Assembly: GCF_903469665.1 (NCBI RefSeq)
Contig: NZ_CAGKLC010000002.1
Span: 1 to 64,000 of the forward strand
Origin: Flavobacterium sp. UGB4466
Lineage (GTDB): Bacteria > Bacteroidota > Bacteroidia > Flavobacteriales > Flavobacteriaceae
DNA: 64,000 nucleotides
Direction: 5' to 3'
Positions within the stretch are counted from its first letter, which is position 1, and each line of letters begins with the position of its first letter. A program made the position numbers and the translations under genes. Below the pieces are notes generated by a model. It saw only the letters and a list, made by a program, of their open reading frames with translations, was not told where the DNA came from and did not search any database. Below are positions 1-5,862 of this stretch, in pieces.

Positions 1-141
1 TATTGGAACAAAAAATACATTATGTTTTATTTTAATATAGTGTCTTTCTCAGGTAGTTTGGAACCACAAGTTGTAATCATGAAAAAAGAAAAGAAGAAAT
101 GGATCGTAGTTAAAGTGATTGGCGATTATGTTTATTACTAG
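1..141 (+). CDS. 3' end of an immunity-like protein gene (partial, copy 0)
   Basis: The window opens inside this gene; only the last 46 codons and a TAG stop are present. The visible part reads YWNKKYIMFYFN through to a GDYVYY ending. It is almost identical at DNA level to the end of the copy at 1929-2516 (2371-2516), and its last part also matches the end of the copy at 322-906. It is therefore the first of four tandem paralogues. Function is not recognised; by its position next to a toxin-tail-like fragment I infer an immunity role. The 5' end lies outside the window. Confidence 0.75.
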   Translation, partial: YWNKKYIMFYFNIVSFSGSLEPQVVIMKKEKKKWIVVKVIGDYVYY

Positions 142-190
142 TTTATGGGTTAAATATTGAGTATAAAGCAGTTTTTTTCGTTTTGATTAG

Positions 191-316
191 GTATATCTCG
201 ACATGGCTTGGGTAGGCTTCAAAGAACGAGAAAGCTTTTTTACGAGAATAACTGCAGAAGGAAAAGGAGAACTATATGGTAGTACTTCTCCTGTAGGAAC
301 ACCATGTAAAAAATAA
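191..316 (+). pseudogene. Decayed toxin-tail-like fragment 1
   Basis: An open frame begins directly after an in-frame TAG (188-190) and encodes about 41 residues. It starts VYLDMAWVGFKERES and ends GTPCKK. It shares its ends with the fragment at 922-1146 but lacks about 20 internal residues, so it is an internally deleted copy. There is no good start codon other than the ATG at 203. It ends 5 nt before the immunity-like gene at 322, the same spacing as the other fragments. The pattern (aromatic-rich LDMxWxGL, then RExxxxRIxxE, then GTPC at the very end) resembles C-termini of Bacteroidetes polymorphic toxins as I remember them. That assignment is inference. Confidence 0.5.
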
Positions 317-321
317 AAATA

Positions 322-906
322 ATGGAACAGTTTAAAAAAATACTTGTAACAATTTATTTTTTCTTTTTCTTATATGCTAACGCGCAATATGTTAAAAGCT
401 CTGAGCCTATTAATGCATTTTTAGCAACTCAAAAGATAGATAAGGAAAAGAAATATATTTTACAAGCTGATAAGGTTTCAAATAAACAAGCTTTAAGAAT
501 TTTTAATGGTGGTGAAGGACCTGATCATGTTGGGGAGCCAAATGTTCCTATAGATTATAAAGACGGTTTGTTTGTAGAAAAACATTGGAAAAAAATGTAT
601 GAAAAATACGTGTCTGATACAATAAAAAGATATTGGAGAAAGGAAGATTTTCCTGAGTATGATTTTGTATTAGAAAGTAAAGATGGTTTATTTGGATCGG
701 CATTTCACGATAAATATATGAATAGTAAGATAGAAGATGTTGTAATGGTTTCCGAACCTATGTATTATATGGATAGAAAATATGTAATGTTTTATTACAA
801 TGTGGCATCTTTTTTTGGCAGTAATCAGCCAGAAGTTGTCATTATGAAAAAAGAAAAAGAAAAGTGGATTGTAGTTAAAGTGATTGGCGATTATGTTTAT
901 TACTAG
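322..906 (+). CDS. Exported immunity-like protein, copy 1
   Basis: This 194-residue protein is not a family I can name. It starts with a hydrophobic export signal (MEQFKKILVTIYFFFFLYANA), which looks like signal peptidase I type because there is no lipobox cysteine. The mature part is Tyr/Lys-rich. Blocks shared with the copies at 1151 and 1929 are LFVEKHWKKMY, a DTIKxYW(K/R)KEDFP segment, SEPMYY, and a C-terminal KW(I)VVKVIGDYVYY. The gene begins 5 nt after a toxin-tail-like fragment and is followed by another. This alternating order suggests an immunity protein acting outside the cytoplasm; that role is inferred from context only. A general secreted lipoprotein family is the alternative. 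Confidence 0.7.
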   Translation: MEQFKKILVTIYFFFFLYANAQYVKSSEPINAFLATQKIDKEKKYILQADKVSNKQALRIFNGGEGPDHVGEPNVPIDYKDGLFVEKHWKKMYEKYVSDTIKRYWRKEDFPEYDFVLESKDGLFGSAFHDKYMNSKIEDVVMVSEPMYYMDRKYVMFYYNVASFFGSNQPEVVIMKKEKEKWIVVKVIGDYVYY

Positions 907-921
907 TTTATAGTTTAAATA

Positions 922-1146
922 TTGAATTTAAAACTAGTCGTTTCTTCAGTTCTTATTAAACAGGTCTATCTCGACATGACTTGGGGAGGACTTCAAGGAA
1001 CTCAAGTATTTAATAAAAATTATCCTCATGATCCTAACGATAAAAAAATTAAAGATCGAGAAAGGATTTTAGCTAGAATTAATACCGAAAAATTGGGATC
1101 TCAATATGGTGTAGTTTCTTCTGTAGGTACATCTTGTAAAAAGTAA
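922..1146 (+). pseudogene. Toxin-tail-like fragment 2 (most complete)
   Basis: This 74-codon open frame gives the fullest view of the tail motif: VYLDMTWGGLQGTQ, then a NYPHDPNDKKI stretch, RERILARINTE, and a Cys-Lys-Lys end. The first 14 or so codons come from sequence also found downstream of copy 0 (142-190) and are probably not original coding sequence; homology with the other fragments starts at the Val-Tyr-Leu-Asp residues near 963. It ends 4 nt before the next immunity-like gene. It may be the remnant of a polymorphic toxin C-terminus displaced by recombination. It could still be a small expressed protein, but a full toxin catalytic domain would be longer than the roughly 60 homologous residues left here. 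Confidence 0.5.
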
Positions 1147-1150
1147 AACT

Positions 1151-1723
1151 ATGAAACAATTAAAAAAAATATTTGCAGTAATTCCCTTTTTTATTTTATC
1201 CTGTACCGGTACACAATATGTAAAAAGTTATGAACCGATTAATGTGTTCCTGGAAAAAGAAATAATAGAAAAAGGAGGAAAATATATTTTGCAAACAGAC
1301 AAAGCATCTAATGCGATAGTACTACGTATTTTTAATGGGAGTGAAGGATCTGAGCATATAGAAGACCCTCATTATTATATTAACGATGGTTTGTTTGTAG
1401 AAAAACATTGGAAAAGAATGTATAAAAGGTATGTCAATGATACGATTAAGAAATACTGGAAGAAAGAAGATTTCCCGAAATATGATTTTATCTTAGAGAA
1501 TAGTAGAGACTGGCCCAAGCTTCCTTATAAGAGTGCTAAATATTTAGACTATGAAGTTATGATAATTTCTGAACCTATGTATTATAGAAATAAAAGATAT
1601 ATTATGTTTTATTTAAGCACATCATATTTCAGTAGTGGCTCTAGCCCGCAAGTCGTAGTTATGAAAAAAGAAAAAGGAAAATGGATTGTTGATAGAACAA
1701 TGTGGGAAGAGGTTTTTTATTGA
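1151..1723 (+). CDS. Immunity-like lipoprotein, copy 2
   Basis: This is a 190-residue paralogue of the proteins at 322 and 1929. The N-terminus is a lipoprotein signal with lipobox LSC (FFILSCTGTQYV), so it should be acylated at the Cys near residue 18. The middle keeps LFVEKHWKRMY, NDTIKKYWKKEDFP and SEPMYY. The C-terminus diverges from the other copies (KWIVDRTMWEEVFY instead of VVKVIGDYVYY). That makes it the most distant member and suggests it escaped the sequence homogenisation seen at the other 3' ends. Function unknown; an envelope immunity role is inferred from its place between toxin-tail-like fragments. Confidence 0.7.
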   Translation: MKQLKKIFAVIPFFILSCTGTQYVKSYEPINVFLEKEIIEKGGKYILQTDKASNAIVLRIFNGSEGSEHIEDPHYYINDGLFVEKHWKRMYKRYVNDTIKKYWKKEDFPKYDFILENSRDWPKLPYKSAKYLDYEVMIISEPMYYRNKRYIMFYLSTSYFSSGSSPQVVVMKKEKGKWIVDRTMWEEVFY

Positions 1724-1730
1724 TAAATAG

Positions 1731-1923
1731 ATTGGAACTAGAAGATTTCCAAAGCATTTCCCGGCTGACTCTCAGGTGTATCTGGATTTGGCTTTGGAAG
1801 GACTTCAAAAAACGAATATATTCCTATAAAGAACGGGAAAGAATTTTCGCGAGAATAACTGCAGAAAGAAGAGGAGAACTATATGGCAGCACTTCTCCTG
1901 CAGGAACACCATGTAAAAAATAA
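1731..1923 (+). pseudogene. Frameshifted toxin-tail-like fragment 3
   Basis: Two frames must be joined to recover the motif. Frame one (from 1731, after a TAG at 1728) reads FPADSQVYLDLALEGLQKT and stops near 1800. The second half (KERERIFARITAE to GTPCKK) lies in another frame and ends at 1923. The region equivalent to the NYPHDPND stretch of fragment 2 is missing at the switch, so a deletion has shifted the frame. The gene cannot make the tail as one piece. The last 50 bases or so, and the start of the following gene, are nearly identical to 268-345, showing recent duplication or conversion. Confidence 0.55.
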
Positions 1924-1928
1924 AAATA

Positions 1929-2516
1929 ATGGAACAGTTTAAAAAAATACTCATATTATCTATTTCTTTTTTTATTTTATCGTGTGTCAGTACAAAGTAT
2001 GTAGATAGTTATGAGTCGGTAAATGTATTTTTGAAAACACAGAAGTTAGGCAAAAAAAAATATATTTTGCAAAGTGATAAAGGGAGGAATAAACAAGCAT
2101 TAAGGATTTTTAACCGTGGAGAAGGGGCAGCTCATATTATAGATTCTTCAGATCCGGTTGACTATACTGATGATTTATTTGTCGAAAAACACTGGAGAAA
2201 AATGTATAGAAAATATGCAAATGATACAATAAAGAAATATTGGAAAAAGGAAGATTTCCCTGGGCATAATTTTTTTTTAGAAAAGGGCACTGGTTTAACG
2301 TTAAAATATGATATAGGGATTAAATATATGAACAGTGGAATTGAAGATGTTATAGTAATCTCAGAACCCATGTATTATTGGAACAAAAAATACATTATGT
2401 TTTATTTTAATATAGTGTCTTTCTCAGGTAGTTTGGAACCACAAGTTGTAATTATGAAAAAGGAAAAAGGGAAATGGATTGTAGTTAAAGTGATTGGGGA
2501 TTATGTTTATTACTAG
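1929..2516 (+). CDS. Immunity-like lipoprotein, copy 3
   Basis: This 195-residue paralogue has a lipoprotein signal (FFILSCVSTKYV, lipobox Cys near residue 19). It keeps LFVEKHWRKMY, NDTIKKYWKKEDFP, SEPMYYWNKKYIMFY and the GDYVYY ending. Its first codons are identical at DNA level to those of the copy at 322, and its last 146 bases are almost identical to the partial gene at 1-141, so the gene is a mosaic. It lies 5 nt after fragment 3 and is the last member of the array, followed by a strong terminator at 2642-2680. Function is inferred only from context. Confidence 0.7.
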   Translation: MEQFKKILILSISFFILSCVSTKYVDSYESVNVFLKTQKLGKKKYILQSDKGRNKQALRIFNRGEGAAHIIDSSDPVDYTDDLFVEKHWRKMYRKYANDTIKKYWKKEDFPGHNFFLEKGTGLTLKYDIGIKYMNSGIEDVIVISEPMYYWNKKYIMFYFNIVSFSGSLEPQVVIMKKEKGKWIVVKVIGDYVYY

Positions 2517-2641
2517 TTTATATTGAGATTCTGTGTAAGCACTTTTTTTTGTTTAAATAAGATATATGATAACAGAAGTTTTAAAAAGAATGCCTATTTG
2601 TATTATCCTAGCAATATATATCTGGACTTCAATAGCAATAT
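2517..2641 (+). other. Downstream spacer of the array
   Basis: This AT-rich spacer sits between the last immunity-like gene and the terminator. An open frame of 60 codons spans it but reads through the terminator and has no recognisable content, so I do not call a gene. A short stretch near 2617-2632 (YLDF in one frame) faintly recalls the start of the toxin-tail motif and might be a further remnant; this is weak. Confidence 0.3.
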
Positions 2642-2680
2642 AAACCGAAATGTTCTAACAGAATGTTTCGGTTTTTTTTT
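2642..2680 (+). terminator. Rho-independent terminator closing the array
   Basis: The stem AAACCGAAA...TTTCGGTTT has inner pairs TTCT/AGAA and a short loop, and is followed by a run of nine T. It lies downstream of the last immunity-like gene, so the array probably ends here as one transcriptional unit. Confidence 0.8.
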
Positions 2681-2871
2681 ATTGTTATATATTGAGTGTG
2701 AGTAGAGGGCTTTGTTATTTGGATTTTTGGTTTTTTTGTGAGGAATTTTGGTTAAAAGTTTGTAGTATTAAGAATATTACAGTTAATTTGTTGAAATTAT
2801 ATTCCAAAATTCAAACAAAACCCACTTAGGACTGATGAATAAATACTTTAGTAATCTAGCATTCCATCTTT

Positions 2872-3303
2872 ATGTTTAAGCTGTTGAAAAGAAAGCCCAG
2901 AGCTTATTCTAAGATTGAAAATCATATTTTCGGAATAATAACAGAGCTTTTAAAATTGAGCAGTACCGAAATCAATGGGGATGAATTAGGGGGGAAGTAT
3001 TATTTAAGTAACGAAGAGCAGCATTTTAAAGTGACGGTCTTAGGTAATGATTATGTAATCAGGTTAACCAATACAAGAGATTCTGTTGCTGAAAAGTATG
3101 ATAAAGCTTTTGTGGATGACGTTTTGAAGGCAATAAAAGAAGAGAAGCATCGCAGAATGGAAGAGGTTTATGATTCTATAACCAATAACATAGAAAAAAT
3201 GGCTGAGCGACTGCACAACACACTTAGAGAATCTAATGAGCAGGAAAATCAAAAAGTCCGAAAACTGGAAACCAAAGATCGCGAAAGTAAAAAGGTAAAT
3301 TAG
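2872..3303 (+). CDS. Hypothetical cytoplasmic protein
   Basis: This 143-residue protein is not recognised. It has no signal peptide or membrane segment. The first 75 residues look like a small alpha/beta fold (IFGIITELLKL, then YYLSNEEQHFKVTVLGNDYVIRL). The remainder is strongly charged and helical (AIKEEKHRRMEEVYDSI... to a Lys/Glu-rich tail) and may form a coiled coil. It is convergent with the GHMP kinase gene downstream and separated from the immunity-like array by a terminator and about 190 bases without a gene. Nothing in the context points to a function. Confidence 0.65.
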   Translation: MFKLLKRKPRAYSKIENHIFGIITELLKLSSTEINGDELGGKYYLSNEEQHFKVTVLGNDYVIRLTNTRDSVAEKYDKAFVDDVLKAIKEEKHRRMEEVYDSITNNIEKMAERLHNTLRESNEQENQKVRKLETKDRESKKVN

Positions 3304-3346
3304 AACCTTCTTTTTTCTGGTTTTAGATCATTTAAATGTGAAGACT

Positions 3347-4261
3347 TTATTTTTGCAGAATCATTTCTTCGTAAGTCAGGATGGTTTCGTATCCTTTTGA
3401 AGTAAAATAAGATCTGGGATCTTCTTTGGAGATTGTCATCACAAAATCTCCACCCCAGGCACCAAGGCTTTTTACAACTCCATTGAAATCCGGAAAAGCG
3501 GCTTCTTTGACGGTTTGCATTTCTAGAATATCACTCAAATGAACCTCGTGTTTTTCAGCGGCAAGAGCAAATTCTTTTGCTGTTTTAGCGTTGATAAGAG
3601 CGGAGGTAATTTTGTTGTTTTCGGCTATATTTTGCGCTAAATTCTGATTTTTATTGTTGTAATAGGCTTTTATGGCTGCTTTACTATTCTGTTTTTTATT
3701 GAGATACACAAAATGAATTTTATCTGTAAAATCCGGGTTAAAAGAGATCGGTTTTACAGCATTATTGTCAATTTGATAGAGTATTGGCGTGTCATTTTGT
3801 GCACAGGCAATGTCATAACCACTGCCACCAAAGCTGTTTTTTAATAAAGTAAAGGCATTGACTCTGGTCCATTGTGCAACATTGTTCAATAAAGTTGACG
3901 AAGTACCTAATCCCCAGTTTTTAGGAAATGTAAGATGTGTGCTGATCTTGTAACCGTCAGTATCTTTTAGGAAATCCGGGTTCAGAAGATAAGCTTCATG
4001 AAGAATTTGAATCAAAGTCGTTTTTACAGTCTCGATTTCTGACTTTGGATTGTCGATGATCTCTGAAAAAGGAATCGAATTCTCAAACCATAGCTGTCCG
4101 TCAAAATCATAACTTTTCCAGGTGATTTCCTGGTTTGTGCCATTTTCAACTACCAGATTCTGGCCAAATTTGGTAGGTAAGGCAAAAGCGTCAGCTCCGT
4201 CTAAAACAAGGTATTCTCCGGAAATAAGCAATTTTCCGTTACTGTAAAAAGTTGTTTTCAT
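3347..4261 (-). CDS. GYDIA-family GHMP kinase (probable mevalonate pathway kinase)
   Basis: This 304-residue protein belongs to the GHMP kinase superfamily. It starts SNGKLLISGEYLVLDGADA, the usual N-terminal strand of mevalonate-type kinases. The ATP-binding loop is GLGTSS near residues 117-122, and the family signature GYDIA is at 148-152. The GHMP motif 3 region near the C-terminus contains SLGAWGGDFV. It lies directly downstream of HMG-CoA reductase on the same strand, 101 nt apart, which supports a role in phosphorylating mevalonate or phosphomevalonate on the way to isopentenyl diphosphate. The exact substrate cannot be read from sequence. Confidence 0.85.
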   Translation of the reverse strand: MKTTFYSNGKLLISGEYLVLDGADAFALPTKFGQNLVVENGTNQEITWKSYDFDGQLWFENSIPFSEIIDNPKSEIETVKTTLIQILHEAYLLNPDFLKDTDGYKISTHLTFPKNWGLGTSSTLLNNVAQWTRVNAFTLLKNSFGGSGYDIACAQNDTPILYQIDNNAVKPISFNPDFTDKIHFVYLNKKQNSKAAIKAYYNNKNQNLAQNIAENNKITSALINAKTAKEFALAAEKHEVHLSDILEMQTVKEAAFPDFNGVVKSLGAWGGDFVMTISKEDPRSYFTSKGYETILTYEEMILQK

Positions 4262-4362
4262 TCTTCAATTATAAATTAAATTCCAATCCCCAAACGTCGT
4301 TATAAATTCCAAATACCAATTAACCTTGGAACTTGGAATTTGAAGTTTGGAATTTAAAATTT
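4262..4362. repeat. Intergenic ATTCCAA word repeats with inverted partners
   Basis: The spacer holds AAATTCCAA-type words on the left and TTGGAATTT-type words on the right. The left and right halves can pair into a long imperfect hairpin between the two mevalonate genes. The same word recurs in a perfect hairpin at 26561-26598. It may reduce read-through or be a passive repeat family. Confidence 0.5.
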
Positions 4363-5679
4363 TTACTTTTTTCTTAGATTTTCAATAAACTCCACCACAG
4401 CGCTATGTGATACGGCACTTTTCTTGAAATGAGTTTTAATCAAATGACGTTCTTCTTCAGTTGCTTCAAATTGATTGATAATATTGTTCAGGTGCATCTT
4501 CATGTGTCCCTCCTGAATTCCGGTGGTAGTTAAGGAACGTAAGGCAGCAAAGTTTTGTGCGAGACCGGCAACTGCAACGATTTCCATTAATTCTTTTGCA
4601 GAAGGTTTTTCAAGAATATCAAAACATAGTTTTACCAGTGGATGCAAAGAAGTCAATCCGCCTACAGTTCCCAGTGCTAAGGGAATTTCAAGCCAGAAGG
4701 TGAAAATTCCGTCTTCAATTTTAGCATGAGATAAACTTGAATATTGACCGTTTTTAGAAGCATAAGCGTGAACTCCGGCTTCGACTGCTCTAAAATCATT
4801 TCCGGTGGCCAGAATTACAGCGTCAATACCGTTCATAATTCCTTTATTGTGAGTAACAGCTCTGAAGGGTTCTACTTCGGCGATTTGAACCGCCTGTACA
4901 AAACGCTCGGCAAACTCCTGCGGATTCGGAATGTGTTTTTCTGTTAAATCTTCGATAGGGCAGGAAACTTCTGCTCTAACAATACAATTTGGTACATAAT
5001 TAGACAAAATACTCATAATTACTTTTAGAGTCTCATCTTCCGAAAACAGATCAGAATGTTGAAATTCATCTTTTAAGGTAGTAGCAAATTGCTCCAGACA
5101 GGAGTTGATGAAATTAGCTCCCATGCTGTCTTTGGTTTCAAAAGTAGCGTGAAGCTGAAAATAATTTTCCAGAAGACTTCTTTTGTCTTTTAGTTTTATG
5201 TCTAAAATTCCGCCACCGCGTTGTTGCATATTTTTAGTTATGCTTTGTGTGTCAGTAAATAATGTAGGTTTAATCTGATTGAAAAAAGATTGCAGTTTTT
5301 CAGCATCTCCGTTGAAGGTAAAATGGACCTGACCTATTTTTTCGGTAGCCATAACCGTTGCTTTAAAACCGCCTCTGGTCGACCAATATTTTGCTGCTTT
5401 TGATGCTGCGGCTACTACCGAACTTTCCTCAATTGCCATCGGAATTGTGGTATATTTTCCGTTGATTAGGAAATTTGGCGCTACTCCTAACGGGATGTAA
5501 AGGTTTGTAATGGTGTTTTCGATGAATTCATCGTGCAATTGCTGTAGCTTTTCGTCTGTATTCCAGTAATTTCTTATAATAGAAAGGGCTTCTTCAGGGC
5601 TTGAAAAATAGGTATTGGCAATCCAGTTTATTTTTTCTTTTTTGGATAATTTCGAAAATCCGGCAACGGCGTTGTTCAT
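4363..5679 (-). CDS. mvaA: Hydroxymethylglutaryl-CoA reductase, class II
   Basis: This 438-residue enzyme reduces HMG-CoA to mevalonate with NAD(P)H, the committed step of the mevalonate isoprenoid pathway (class II enzymes can also run in the oxidative direction). Visible features are the substrate loop NLYIPLGVAPNF (residues 59-70), the catalytic Glu region IEESSVVAAASKAAKYWS (about 83-100), KGIMNGIDAV with the catalytic Lys, TGNDFRAVEAG with the catalytic Asp, and the C-terminal His in EGHMKMHL. The length fits class II. A promoter with TTG, 21 nt and TATCTTTG lies just upstream (5709-5740). The GHMP kinase gene follows, so the pair probably forms a mevalonate unit rather than a degradation operon. 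Confidence 0.93.
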   Translation of the reverse strand: MNNAVAGFSKLSKKEKINWIANTYFSSPEEALSIIRNYWNTDEKLQQLHDEFIENTITNLYIPLGVAPNFLINGKYTTIPMAIEESSVVAAASKAAKYWSTRGGFKATVMATEKIGQVHFTFNGDAEKLQSFFNQIKPTLFTDTQSITKNMQQRGGGILDIKLKDKRSLLENYFQLHATFETKDSMGANFINSCLEQFATTLKDEFQHSDLFSEDETLKVIMSILSNYVPNCIVRAEVSCPIEDLTEKHIPNPQEFAERFVQAVQIAEVEPFRAVTHNKGIMNGIDAVILATGNDFRAVEAGVHAYASKNGQYSSLSHAKIEDGIFTFWLEIPLALGTVGGLTSLHPLVKLCFDILEKPSAKELMEIVAVAGLAQNFAALRSLTTTGIQEGHMKMHLNNIINQFEATEEERHLIKTHFKKSAVSHSAVVEFIENLRKK

Positions 5680-5708
5680 TCTCAGTATTTTAAATAATAA
5701 AGTTGCGG

Positions 5709-5740
5709 CAAAGATACTATTTTAAGACTTTTGTTTGCAA
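5709..5740 (-). promoter_or_regulatory. Bacteroidetes-type promoter of mvaA
   Basis: Read on the minus strand, TTG (5740-5738) is followed after 21 nt by TATCTTTG (5716-5709). This matches the Bacteroidetes -33/-7 pattern TTG-N17-23-TAnnTTTG. The expected transcription start is about 25 nt upstream of the mvaA ATG. Confidence 0.6.
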
Positions 5741-5862
5741 TGTATTTGAAAATTGAAAACTACGCAATCGTTATTTTTTTTTACATTTAACAATTAAAAA
5801 GGGTATTATGTTCATTTTTTTTATTAAAATTGGGCTCTTTTTTTATATTTAAAATAATTCTA

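Noticed and set aside
142-190. A separate promoter or small RNA between immunity-like copy 0 and fragment 1
   Set aside because: The stretch matches the gap after copy 1 (907-962) and is best explained as duplicated spacer; no promoter pair was found.
1702-1923. Treating the 73-codon frame at 1702 as an intact small gene
   Set aside because: Its first half is out of frame with the toxin-tail homology (which lies in the frame from 1731), and it begins inside the upstream gene, so only a frameshifted remnant is supported.
2523-2705. A 60-codon gene after the immunity-like array
   Set aside because: The frame reads straight through a strong terminator hairpin, has low-complexity content and shows no start signal.
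3347-5679. A mevalonate degradation operon, because class II HMG-CoA reductase can work in reverse
   Set aside because: The adjacent GHMP kinase points to synthesis, and no HMG-CoA lyase or acetoacetate genes are nearby.
5830-5862. Extending the DPP-IV-like peptidase to the TTG at 5830
   Set aside because: The added residues would precede a complete signal peptide that begins naturally at the ATG at 5863.
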